12,189 nucleotides of DNA. Source: JACMNW01 sp043721855. Lineage in GTDB: Bacteria; Pseudomonadota; Alphaproteobacteria; Rhodobacterales; Rhodobacteraceae. Below are positions 4,394 through 12,189 of this stretch, one piece after another. Below the pieces are notes generated by a model that saw nothing but the letters and a program-made list of their open reading frames with translations, was not told the DNA's origin and made no database searches. The stretch spans positions 1 through 12,189 of the forward strand of contig JAYSPY010000034.1 of the NCBI GenBank assembly GCA_043721855.1. The letters run 5' to 3'. The first letter of the stretch is position 1, and each line of letters opens with the position of its first letter. Made by a program: the position numbers and the translations under genes.

Positions 4394-7033
4394 CTATTCA
4401 GCAGCCTCGTATAGCGGGGCCCTGTGTCGGGCGATCAAAGATTTCAATTCAGGGCGGCAGGATCCACAATTTTTGCCCGCACGCAGCGCCGCACCCAACG
4501 CCTCCACTGTGATATGGCCACACGCCGTTATGGCATCTGTGATGGTATTGACCCCAATATCAAAGCACGCACAGATGATCGCACCCGCATCAGGCATATC
4601 TGCGCCCGGACGACCTGCAAGCAAGGCCATCCCCGGTGCCGTGCCAAGCAGCCCTACCAGATGTTGGCGCGATACTGCGACAGGGGTTGGCGCCACGAAC
4701 AGTGCCGCCAGCAGCGTGTCACCCTCCAGGAAGGCCAGCCGGACTATGCCCCGTGCCCGGTCATCCACCCGCAAAACCTGCCCGCCCGTCAGATCGAAAA
4801 GTTTGCGCGCATAGGTTTCCCAGTCATCCGGCACAACGCAGCCCGCAAGTTCGACGCGCGCACCACCTGCCACAACTGCCCGCGCCCAGTAGTCGCAATC
4901 GGGTTTAACATCCCCCACAGAAACTGCAAAACCATACCACTTTGGGGCAAAGGCTGTGATGGCAACCGGCGTGGCTTTGCTTTCAGGCTGCCCCGAGATT
5001 GGATCAACGATCGACGCCACCAAGGCATCAATGCGCCCAGACGGAGCCGTTGTCCCGGTCCAGTGCATGGGTGCAAAACACTGCCCCTCGCGGCCACGGT
5101 CGGTGATAAGCACCCGCAAGATGGCTTTGCCTTGGGGGCTGACCACTTCTGCCAAAGTTGCTTCGTCGAGGCCAAGACGCATCGCATCATTCGGGTGAAG
5201 TTCCACAAACGGTTCTGCCAGATGCTGGCTCAGGCGGGCAGACAGGCCGGTGCGGGTCATCGTGTGCCAATGGTCGCGCACCCGGCCTGTGTTCAGCAAA
5301 AACGGATAGTCGCGCGAAGACACCTGTGCCGTCGGGCGCGGTGTGATGGGCAGCATCTTTGCCTTGCCGGTAATGGTATAAAAACCGCCATCTGCAAAGA
5401 ACCGCCCACCTTGCTTTTGGGCGCAATCAGGCCAAAGAAACGGCTGCATCCGATCATAATGATCCACCTGACCGCTGCGCGCCGAAATGTCAAAATCACT
5501 GCCCAACTGCCCTGCAATACCGGACAGGGCTGCATATTCGTCAAACACCTCAGCCGCAGTTGCCCACGCAAAGGCGTCGGCCCATCCCATCCTTTTGGCC
5601 ACCGCCGCCAGAATACGCCAATCATCCCGCGCGTGCGCAGGTGCAGCCCGAAGACTGCGCTGACGGCTGATGCGGCGTTCGGAATTGGTCACGGTGCCGT
5701 CTTTTTCACCCCAACCCGTTGCAGGCAACAGCACATCGGCAAGTCGGGTGGTATCGGTATCGGCCATCATATCGCTGACCACCACAAAATCACACGCAGC
5801 TATGGCGCGCGCCACGCGGTCGGCGTCAGGCATGGATGCTGCCGGATTTGTGCAGATAATCCACAATGCTTTGATACGGCCCTCTTCCACCGAGCGAAAC
5901 ATATCGACGGCTTTCAGACCCGGCGCATCGGCCATGGCCGGGCTTTTCCAAAAACCCTGCACCGCATTGCGATGCGACGGGTTTTCCAACGCCAGATGAC
6001 AGGCCAGCATATTCGCCATACCGCCCACCTCGCGCCCGCCCATCGCGTTGGGTTGGCCCGTCACGGAAAACGGCCCCATGCCGGGGCGGCCAATTCGGCC
6101 CGTCGCAAGGTGGCAATTCAGGATCGCGTTAACTTTGTCGGTGCCAGACGCGGATTGGTTGATGCCTTGGCTATAGATGGTGACCACCTTTTGCGTGCCC
6201 ACCCACAGCTTGCAAAATGCGGCCACGTCCTGCACCGAAAGGCCCGTCATTTCGAGGTTTGACGCGCGGGCCGCGGCAAGGGCTGCATCAAACCCTTCCA
6301 CATGGGTCTGGTAGCCCGCATTGACCGCGCCGCCATCGGCAATCGCCAACAAAAGCGCGTTAAACAATGCGGCATCAGCACCCGGAGCGATGGCCAAATG
6401 CAGATCGGCCACGTCACAAGTGGCAGTCCGGCGGGGATCTATCACCACGACGCGCATATGGGGGCGTGCCTCTTTGGCGGCAACAATGCGCTGGAAAAGC
6501 ACCGGATGGCACCATGCAAGATTTGATCCGGTCAGCACCACCAGATCAGCCAGTTCCAGGTCTTCATACAGCCCCGGCACGGTATCGCTGCCAAAGGCCC
6601 GCCTGTGCCCAGCCACGGATGACGCCATGCAAAGCCTTGAATTCGTGTCGATATTGGCAGACCCGATGAACCCCTTCATCAGTTTGTTGGCGACATAATA
6701 ATCCTCGGTCAGCAACTGCCCCGAAACATAGAATGCCACCGAATCCGGCCCATGCTTGGCAATCGTATCGGAAAACCTGTGCGCCACCAGATCAAGTGCT
6801 GTGTCCCAGTCAGCATCCGCCCCATTGATGCGCGGCACCAACAGCCGCCCCTCAAGACCCATTGTTTCGCCCAAAGCCGACCCTTTGGAACACAGCCGTC
6901 CAAAGTTTGCCGGATGATCGGGATCGCCGCGCACCTCGATCCCGCCCGCGCCGTCAGCCCGCGCCAAAACCCCGCAACCGACCCCGCAATAGGGACAAGT
7001 GGTGCGGATAAACGGTGCAGCACCGCCGTCCAT
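4394..7033 (-). CDS. nasA: Assimilatory nitrate reductase, catalytic subunit (NasA/NasC)
   Basis: This 879-residue cytoplasmic molybdenum enzyme reduces nitrate to nitrite. An N-terminal [4Fe-4S] site has C13, C16, C20 and C48 (CPYCGVGC, GRLCSKG). A molybdopterin oxidoreductase domain follows, with the likely Mo-ligating C135 in NSRLCMAS. The molydopterin-dinucleotide-binding domain is around 570-680 (LNTGRVRDHWHTMTRTG). The C-terminus is a BFD-like [2Fe-2S] domain with C821, C823, C856 and C859, as in Klebsiella NasA. There is no signal peptide, which separates it from periplasmic NapA. ATG 7033 overlaps the nirD stop (TGATG) without a visible ribosome-binding site, so translational coupling is likely. 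It is the last gene of the operon. No separate NADH-dependent NasB-type flavoprotein is visible; electrons most likely come from NirB through NirD. Both symbols are used: nasA in Klebsiella, nasC in Paracoccus. Confidence 0.93.
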   Translation of the reverse strand: MDGGAAPFIRTTCPYCGVGCGVLARADGAGGIEVRGDPDHPANFGRLCSKGSALGETMGLEGRLLVPRINGADADWDTALDLVAHRFSDTIAKHGPDSVAFYVSGQLLTEDYYVANKLMKGFIGSANIDTNSRLCMASSVAGHRRAFGSDTVPGLYEDLELADLVVLTGSNLAWCHPVLFQRIVAAKEARPHMRVVVIDPRRTATCDVADLHLAIAPGADAALFNALLLAIADGGAVNAGYQTHVEGFDAALAAARASNLEMTGLSVQDVAAFCKLWVGTQKVVTIYSQGINQSASGTDKVNAILNCHLATGRIGRPGMGPFSVTGQPNAMGGREVGGMANMLACHLALENPSHRNAVQGFWKSPAMADAPGLKAVDMFRSVEEGRIKALWIICTNPAASMPDADRVARAIAACDFVVVSDMMADTDTTRLADVLLPATGWGEKDGTVTNSERRISRQRSLRAAPAHARDDWRILAAVAKRMGWADAFAWATAAEVFDEYAALSGIAGQLGSDFDISARSGQVDHYDRMQPFLWPDCAQKQGGRFFADGGFYTITGKAKMLPITPRPTAQVSSRDYPFLLNTGRVRDHWHTMTRTGLSARLSQHLAEPFVELHPNDAMRLGLDEATLAEVVSPQGKAILRVLITDRGREGQCFAPMHWTGTTAPSGRIDALVASIVDPISGQPESKATPVAITAFAPKWYGFAVSVGDVKPDCDYWARAVVAGGARVELAGCVVPDDWETYARKLFDLTGGQVLRVDDRARGIVRLAFLEGDTLLAALFVAPTPVAVSRQHLVGLLGTAPGMALLAGRPGADMPDAGAIICACFDIGVNTITDAITACGHITVEALGAALRAGKNCGSCRPELKSLIARHRAPLYEAAE

Positions 7034-7377
7034 CAGGCCGCACTTCGCCGCAGCAAACGCGACGCATCCAGCACGATGCGCCCCGCCTCGATCTGCACCG
7101 GATAGGTGTTGATGTGGCCATCATCCGCACCTTTGGCGATTCCCGTCGCCATATCAAAAACCCAGTTGTGCAACGGGCAAGTCACCGACGTGCCATGCAC
7201 GATGCCTTCGCTCAGCGGCCCACCTTTATGCGGGCAGCGGTCATCCAACGCGAACACCTGATCATCCGCCGTGCGAAAAATCGCCACACAGCCGAAGCGC
7301 GTTTTCACCACCCGTGCGCCCTGTGCCGGAATGTCGGCCAACGCCCCTATGTCGATGCCATTCAAAAGCCCGCTCAT
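7033..7377 (-). CDS. nirD: Rieske-type ferredoxin / nitrite reductase small subunit (NirD/NasG)
   Basis: This 114-residue Rieske-fold protein has a complete [2Fe-2S] ligand set: C48 and H50 in CPHKGG, C67 and H70 in CPLH. E. coli NirD has lost these ligands, so this is the Paracoccus NasG-like form, thought to pass electrons from NirB to the nitrate reductase and so let one NADH site serve both steps. The start is ATG 7377, overlapping the nirB stop as ATGA, with GGAGG seven bases before it. The frame is open to 7416, but the extra 13 residues are nirB codons read in another frame and are not family-like. The stop overlaps the nasA start by one base. Cytoplasmic location is inferred from the lack of a signal peptide. 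Confidence 0.9.
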   Translation of the reverse strand: MSGLLNGIDIGALADIPAQGARVVKTRFGCVAIFRTADDQVFALDDRCPHKGGPLSEGIVHGTSVTCPLHNWVFDMATGIAKGADDGHINTYPVQIEAGRIVLDASRLLRRSAA

Positions 7378-9812
7378 TCCGCAGCCTCCATCGTGAGGTC
7401 CGCCAAGATGCCCCATTTCGGGCGATTGTCCGTCGTGGCATGTTCAGCCCAGGGATCGGTCTGATACACCGACTGGCTGATCATGAACCGGTCATAAAGC
7501 GCGCGCCGGTTTGCCAGATCATCGACCACCTGCGCGCGGCACCAGTCCAGCCCCACTTTCGCCACCCATTTGTAAATCCGGTGCAGATAACGCGCGTTTT
7601 CGCGGTAAAGCTGAATGAAAGCGGCGGTGATTTCCAACACTTCCGCCTCTGTCGCCACTTTACACAAATGTTCGGTTTCCTTCACATCCATACCCGCCGC
7701 ACCGGCCACCGATATTTCATACCCGCTGTCGACACAGACCACGCCCACATCCTTGCAGGTGGATTCAGCACAGTTGCGCGGGCAGCCCGATACCCCCAGC
7801 TTCACCTTGGCAGGCGACCATGACCCCCAAAGCAGCTTTTCCAGCTTGATCCCCAGCCCCGTGCTGTCTTGCGTGCCAAACCGGCAAAATTCGGTCCCGA
7901 CGCAGGTTTTCACCGTGCGCAAACCCTTAGAATACGCATGCCCCGACACCATGCCAGCCGCATTCAGATCGGCCCACATCAACGGCAGATCGGCCTTTTT
8001 CACACCCAGCAAATCAATCCGCTGCCCGCCCGTTACCTTGACCATCGGCACGTTGTACTTGTCTGCCGCATCGGCAATCGCGCGCAGCTCGGCAGGAGTT
8101 GTCACACCGCCCCACATGCGCGGCACCACCGAATAGGTGCCATCTTTCTGGATATTGGCATGATTGCGTTCATTCACAAACCGCGACTGGCGGTCATCGG
8201 TGTAATCCAGCGGCCAATCCGACAGCAGATAATAATTCAGCGCCGGGCGGCAGGAATGGCAGCCGCCGGGGCTTTTCCAACCCAATTCCTGCATCACCGC
8301 GGGAATGGATTTCAACGCACTGGCCTTGATCAGGCGGCGCACATCTTCGTGGGTGTGATCGGAGCATTTGCACATAGGCTGGCTTGTGGGCAAAACGAAC
8401 GCATCGCCCAGCGTCACCGCCATCACCTGTTCCACCAGCCCGGTGCAGGTGCCACAAGATGATGACGCCTTGGTTTGCGCCCGCACCAGATCAAGCGTGT
8501 TCGCGCCGCCTGTGACCGCATCCACGATTTTGCCTTTGCAGACGCCGTTGCAGCCGCAAATTTCCGCGTCAAGCGGCAATGCTGCAACGGCCGCCATAGG
8601 GTCCAGCTTGGTCCCTCCCTGAAAGGCGGGGCCGAAGATCAAGGTATCCCGCATCTCGGAAATGTCGGTGGCATCTTTGATCAGGCCAAAGAACCAATTG
8701 CCATCGGCGGTATCACCATACAAAACCGCGCCGATCAGGCGGTTTTCGAATATAACCAACCGTTTGTATATACCGCGCGATGGATCGCGAAACACGATAT
8801 CCTCCCGGTCCGGCGCATCGGCAAAGTCGCCGGCAGAGAATAAATCGCAGCCTGTCACCTTCAGCTTTGTCGCAGTTTGCACCGGGCGGAACGCATCATC
8901 GCGGCCCAGCATGGATGCCGCAACCACATTCGCCTGATCATACAGCGGCGCCACAAGGCCAAACAGTTGCTTGTTATGCTCCACACATTCGCCAACGGCA
9001 TAGATAGCAGGATCAGACGTTTGCATCTGATCATTGACCGTAATACCGCGCCCTGTGTCCAGATGCGCATCCGTGGCCACACGCACTTCGGGGCGAATGC
9101 CAACGGCCATACAGACAATATCCGCGCCGTAAACCGTGCCGTCTTCCAACGCGACGGCTTCGACCTTGCCGTTGCCCAGAATGGCTTTGGTCGCCCCCTT
9201 GCAGTGAATGGTAATCCCCCGCGCCTCCAGCGCTTTTTGCAACAAATATCCCGCCGCAGGGTCCAACTGGCGTTCCATCAGGTGCCCCATGATATGGATC
9301 ACGGTCACCTCCATACCGCGCAACTGCATACCGGCGGCCGCCTCCAACCCCAGCAACCCGCCGCCGATTACCACGGCTTTCGCTCCCGGTTTGGCAGCAG
9401 CAATCATCGCATTGGTGTCTTCCAGATCACGGTAGGTCACAACACCCGGCAAATCCTTGCCTGATACCGGAATGATGAACGGCGCAGACCCGGTCGCAAT
9501 CAGCAGCGTATCATAAGGCGTCTCACCAGAATGGGATATTACTACCTTTCGTTCACGATCAATTTTCGTGACATGTTCGCCAAACCGGCAAGTCACACCA
9601 TTGGCCGCATACCACGCATCGTCATGGGTGACGATTTCGTCATAAGTCTTGTCGCCCGACAACACCGGCGACAGCATGATGCGGTTGTAATTGCCCCGCG
9701 CCTCGCCGTTGAACAAGGTCACGTCAAACGCGCCGGGAGCCGCCTCGAAAAGCTTTTCCAGCACCCGTCCCGATGCCATGCCCGCGCCGATCACCACAAG
9801 TTTTTGCGCCAT
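7374..9812 (-). CDS. nirB: NADH-dependent assimilatory nitrite reductase, large subunit
   Basis: This 812-residue cytoplasmic enzyme reduces nitrite to ammonium with NADH. The N-terminal FAD/NAD(P)H module has GAGMASG (9-15) and a second nucleotide fold, GGGLLGLEAA (150-159). Two BFD-like [2Fe-2S] domains follow: C419/C421 with C453/C456, and C481/C483 with C518/C521. The ferredoxin-like half domain covers roughly 555-625. The sirohaem/[4Fe-4S] domain has C637-x5-C643 and C677-x3-C681 (GCPRNC). All expected cofactor ligands are present and the length is close to the E. coli enzyme. ATG 9812 overlaps the stop of the ATPase gene (TAATG) and has AAGGA nine bases upstream. It sits between transporter and nirD-nasA, so uptake and both reductions are co-expressed. 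In Paracoccus the same protein is called NasB. No sirohaem synthase gene is in the window. Confidence 0.95.
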   Translation of the reverse strand: MAQKLVVIGAGMASGRVLEKLFEAAPGAFDVTLFNGEARGNYNRIMLSPVLSGDKTYDEIVTHDDAWYAANGVTCRFGEHVTKIDRERKVVISHSGETPYDTLLIATGSAPFIIPVSGKDLPGVVTYRDLEDTNAMIAAAKPGAKAVVIGGGLLGLEAAAGMQLRGMEVTVIHIMGHLMERQLDPAAGYLLQKALEARGITIHCKGATKAILGNGKVEAVALEDGTVYGADIVCMAVGIRPEVRVATDAHLDTGRGITVNDQMQTSDPAIYAVGECVEHNKQLFGLVAPLYDQANVVAASMLGRDDAFRPVQTATKLKVTGCDLFSAGDFADAPDREDIVFRDPSRGIYKRLVIFENRLIGAVLYGDTADGNWFFGLIKDATDISEMRDTLIFGPAFQGGTKLDPMAAVAALPLDAEICGCNGVCKGKIVDAVTGGANTLDLVRAQTKASSSCGTCTGLVEQVMAVTLGDAFVLPTSQPMCKCSDHTHEDVRRLIKASALKSIPAVMQELGWKSPGGCHSCRPALNYYLLSDWPLDYTDDRQSRFVNERNHANIQKDGTYSVVPRMWGGVTTPAELRAIADAADKYNVPMVKVTGGQRIDLLGVKKADLPLMWADLNAAGMVSGHAYSKGLRTVKTCVGTEFCRFGTQDSTGLGIKLEKLLWGSWSPAKVKLGVSGCPRNCAESTCKDVGVVCVDSGYEISVAGAAGMDVKETEHLCKVATEAEVLEITAAFIQLYRENARYLHRIYKWVAKVGLDWCRAQVVDDLANRRALYDRFMISQSVYQTDPWAEHATTDNRPKWGILADLTMEAAE

Positions 9813-11479
9813 TATGCAGCATCCTTTTTCGTAGGTGCGCCATGCGCGTAATCTTCCAGAAATCCAAGGATTTCTTCGCGGTAAGCGTAATAGTCCGGGT
9901 GTTCCAGCAGCGCCTTTCGGGTGCGCGGGCGCGGCAGTTTCACTTGCGTGATCTTTCCTATCGTGGCCCTTGGTCCGTTGGTCATCATCACCACGCGGTC
10001 GGCCAGAAGAATGGCTTCATCCACGTCGTGCGTCACACACACGGCCGTGACTTTGGTGCGCGACCATACTTCCATCAGCACTTCTTGCAGTTCCCACCGG
10101 GTCAGACTGTCCAGCATCCCAAAGGGTTCGTCCAGCAACAAAAGTTTCGGCGACAACGCAAATGCCCGCGCAATACCAACACGTTGGCGCATTCCGTTTG
10201 ACATCTCAAACGCCTGTTTGTCCATCGCGTCGCCAAGACCCACGCGTTCAAGATAGTATTCCACCACCTCTTGCCGTTCGGCCTGATTGGCTTTGGGATA
10301 AACCCGGTCCACCCCGATGGCCACGTTTTCCTTGGCGGTCAGCCACGGAAACAGGCTGGGTGACTGGAACACCACCGCACGTTCGGGATCGGCGCCTTCG
10401 ATGTGAACACCGTCCAGCTTGATGGCGCCTTTGGATATGCCGTTCAAGCCTGCCGTCATTGTCAGCACGGTGGATTTACCGCAGCCCGAATGCCCGATCA
10501 GGCTGACAAATTCGCCCTTCTTCAGGGTCAGGTTGAAATCTTCCACCACCGTCAGCGGACCTTTGGGGGTGGGGTAAATCTTGTGCAACTGCGAATATTG
10601 CAGATAGCGGTCATCGGTGAAGGATTTCGCCGCCTCGGCATAGGCTTTCGGCATCGCATGGCGCGGGGTTAAGGCGGGCAGCAACCGCGTGTCGGCGGTG
10701 CGGGTGCGAATGCCCACATCCATCAGATATGTCGTCACCTGACCGCGCAGGGCCTTGAACGCCGCGTCGTGGTTCATCGCGGCCCGGTCCCGCGGGCGCG
10801 GCAGGGTCACGTCAAATTCGCGCCCCAAAGTGCCGTCCGGGTTCAATGTGACTATTCGGTCAGCTAATACCAACGCTTCATCGACATCATTGGTGATCAA
10901 CACAACTGTCTTACGCTCAACCCGCCAGATCGCCTCGATCTCATCGGCCAGATTGGCGCGCGTCAGTGCGTCCAGCGCCGAAAGCGGCTCATCCATCAAC
11001 AGCACTTCGGGTTCCATCGCCAAGGCGCGCGCCACGGCAACCCGCTGGCGCATACCCCCTGACAGTTCCGATGGCCTGCGGTCTGCGGCGTGCGCAAGCC
11101 CCACCATGGCGATGTATTTCGCGACCAGTGCCGCACGATCGGCCTTGGATTTGCCCTTATGCACGGTGTCCACCGCAAGGCGCACATTGCCCGCCACGGT
11201 CAACCACGGCATCAGCGAATAAGACTGGAACACCAATCCACGTTCCGGCCCCGGCCCGGTGATCGGCACGCCCTTGAAGACAACAGTTCCCTTTTCAGGT
11301 TTGGTCAGACCCGCCATCAGGTTGATCAGCGTGGTTTTACCGGTTCCCGAAAATCCAAGGATGGCCAGGAATTCCCCTTCAGCCACCGAAAGATTCAGTG
11401 ATTTCAAGACCTCGGCGCGCGCGTTGCCAGTGCCAAAGCCGATCGAGACGTTTTGAAATTGAAGAATGCTCATCTGCAT
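9812..11479 (-). CDS. nrtCD: Nitrate ABC transporter ATPase, two fused domains (NrtC-NrtD type)
   Basis: This protein carries two complete ABC ATPase domains, giving the whole motor of a nitrate importer in one chain on the cytoplasmic face of the membrane. Numbering here runs from an in-frame GTG at 11482 (556 residues). Domain 1 has Walker A GFSGTGKT (43-50), LSGGM (140-144) and Walker B LLMDEP (161-166), but N198 where the switch histidine should be (LITNDVDEA). Domain 2 has Walker A GHSGCGKS (330-337), MSNGM (427-431) instead of LSGGM, LLLLDEP (447-453) and a normal H485. A linker of about 70 residues separates the domains. The chosen ATG 11479 overlaps the permease stop (TGATG); ATG 11473 (MSILQFQ) also fits the family. 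It lacks the binding-protein-like C-terminus of cyanobacterial NrtC. Nitrate rather than taurine or sulphonate is inferred from the operon. Confidence 0.9.
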   Translation of the reverse strand: MQMSILQFQNVSIGFGTGNARAEVLKSLNLSVAEGEFLAILGFSGTGKTTLINLMAGLTKPEKGTVVFKGVPITGPGPERGLVFQSYSLMPWLTVAGNVRLAVDTVHKGKSKADRAALVAKYIAMVGLAHAADRRPSELSGGMRQRVAVARALAMEPEVLLMDEPLSALDALTRANLADEIEAIWRVERKTVVLITNDVDEALVLADRIVTLNPDGTLGREFDVTLPRPRDRAAMNHDAAFKALRGQVTTYLMDVGIRTRTADTRLLPALTPRHAMPKAYAEAAKSFTDDRYLQYSQLHKIYPTPKGPLTVVEDFNLTLKKGEFVSLIGHSGCGKSTVLTMTAGLNGISKGAIKLDGVHIEGADPERAVVFQSPSLFPWLTAKENVAIGVDRVYPKANQAERQEVVEYYLERVGLGDAMDKQAFEMSNGMRQRVGIARAFALSPKLLLLDEPFGMLDSLTRWELQEVLMEVWSRTKVTAVCVTHDVDEAILLADRVVMMTNGPRATIGKITQVKLPRPRTRKALLEHPDYYAYREEILGFLEDYAHGAPTKKDAA

Positions 11480-12189
11480 CACCGATTGCTTGAAAATGTG
11501 AACAGCGATTGCAGCGCAAACATCACCCGGTCCAACAAAAACCCGATGATGCCAATGGTCAGAACCGCCACCATGATGCGTGCCAGACTTTGCTGCGATC
11601 CGTTCTGAAACTCATCCCAGACGAATTTCCCCAGACCGGGGTTCTGCGCCAGCATTTCCGCCGCGATCAGCACCATCCAGCCCACCCCCAGCGACAGTCG
11701 CAATCCGGTAAAGATCAGGGGCAGCGCCGAGGGCAGCACCAGCTTGGTGATCCGCGTGCACAGACCCAGCTTCAACACCCGGCCAACATTGACCAAATCC
11801 TTGTCGATCGACGCCACGCCCAGCGCGGTGTTGATCAGCGTCGGCCACATCGAACACAAAGTCACGGTGATGGCAGACACCAGAAACGACTTCGACATGC
11901 CGCCCTCGCTGCCCGCATACAGCGCCGACACCACCATCGTCACAATCGGCAACCAGGCCAGCGGCGACACTGGCTTGAAAATCTGCACCAAGGGGTTGAT
12001 TGCGGCATTGGCGGTCGGCGACAGGCCCGACACGATCCCCAGCGGCACCGCCACCAGCGTGCCGATCAGAAACCCGGCAAATACGGTTTTGATCGAGGTG
12101 AAAATCTGCCGATAGAACGTCGGCTTGCCGGTATAGGTGTGGTTCTTGACCTCGCTCGCCTTGCCCGCCGCCACCAGTTCGGCGTTTTT
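11479..12189 (-). CDS. nrtB: Nitrate ABC transporter permease, C-terminal part (5' end outside window)
   Basis: The frame is open to the right edge of the window (last codons there read KNAELVAAGKASE), so the start lies outside and the GTG at 12174 need not be used. The visible 236 residues are a BPD/MetI-like inner-membrane permease with about five hydrophobic segments, for example VFAGFLIGTLVAVPLGIVSG and IMVAVLTIGIIGFLLDRVMF. The cytoplasmic EAA loop that docks on the ATPase is EMLAQNPGLGKFVWDEF. It resembles NrtB/SsuC/TauC permeases; the adjoining ATPase and nitrate enzymes point to nitrate or nitrite as cargo. Its stop overlaps the ATPase start by one base. A periplasmic nitrate-binding protein (NrtA) would be expected upstream, beyond the window. 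Confidence 0.9.
   Translation of the reverse strand, partial: KNAELVAAGKASEVKNHTYTGKPTFYRQIFTSIKTVFAGFLIGTLVAVPLGIVSGLSPTANAAINPLVQIFKPVSPLAWLPIVTMVVSALYAGSEGGMSKSFLVSAITVTLCSMWPTLINTALGVASIDKDLVNVGRVLKLGLCTRITKLVLPSALPLIFTGLRLSLGVGWMVLIAAEMLAQNPGLGKFVWDEFQNGSQQSLARIMVAVLTIGIIGFLLDRVMFALQSLFTFSSNR

Noticed and set aside
4424..6262. Long plus-strand open frame (612 codons) opposite nasA
   Set aside because: It is the antisense shadow of a strongly supported nitrate reductase gene. Its translation is rich in Arg, His and Cys with no recognisable domain, as expected for antisense frames in GC-rich DNA.
8877..9464. Plus-strand open frames opposite nirB (also 7314-7823, 7615-8136, 7869-8462)
   Set aside because: All lie within nirB, have low-complexity His/Arg-rich translations and no ribosome-binding site or family resemblance.
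10880..10900. Domain 1 switch Asn of the fused ATPase as a sequencing error
   Set aside because: The surrounding frame is intact, and the matching change in the domain 2 signature supports a real asymmetric design rather than a random error.

Overview
The window looks like chromosomal DNA of an alphaproteobacterium, most likely Rhodobacteraceae (Roseobacter or Paracoccus-like). This rests on GC-rich codon use, a partial DUF1513 gene of the type common in that family, and a nirB-nirD-nasA order that matches the Paracoccus NasB/NasG/NasC assimilatory system. The assignment is inferred from gene content; no marker gene is present.

Layout. (1) Positions 2-580, plus strand: 3' end of a DUF1513 (beta-propeller-like, normally Tat-exported) gene, followed by a strong hairpin terminator at 584-611. 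(2) Positions 624-1867, minus strand: a graveyard of three gene fragments. They are the 3' end of a sugar ABC transporter substrate-binding protein, the 5' end of a sugar ABC transporter ATPase, and the 5' end of an L-idonate 5-dehydrogenase gene (idnD). Each is cut inside a conserved domain, so at least two deletions appear to have removed the rest of an uptake and oxidation locus. (3) Positions 1914-4330, plus strand: an intact gluconate block, idnO (5-keto-gluconate reductase) - gntK (gluconokinase) - gntR (LacI-family repressor). A perfect GntR/IdnR-type operator, ATGTTA-N4-TAACAT, lies at 1925-1940 between idnO and the idnD remnant. Degenerate copies sit before the ABC remnant and before gntR. 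(4) Positions 4331-4393: a two-copy 25-bp tandem repeat between convergent transcription units. (5) Positions 4394-12189, minus strand: a tightly overlapping nitrate assimilation operon read right to left, nrtB (partial) - fused two-domain ATPase nrtCD - nirB - nirD - nasA. Its promoter and probably its nitrate-binding protein gene lie beyond the right edge.

How the genes work together. NrtB and the NrtCD ATPase import nitrate. NasA reduces it to nitrite and NirB reduces nitrite to ammonium with NADH. NirD keeps all four Rieske [2Fe-2S] ligands and so can carry electrons from NirB to NasA, as proposed for Paracoccus. In the gluconate block IdnO makes D-gluconate from 5-ketogluconate, GntK phosphorylates it to 6-phosphogluconate, and GntR probably represses the block. 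The first step (IdnD) and the neighbouring transporter are broken, so idonate use through this locus is probably lost while 5-ketogluconate and gluconate use may remain.

I see no mobile element, CRISPR array, tRNA or rRNA, and no wholly new system. The most interesting points are the operator network that ties the dead transporter to the live gluconate genes, the deletion scars, and the asymmetric fused nitrate-transporter ATPase.
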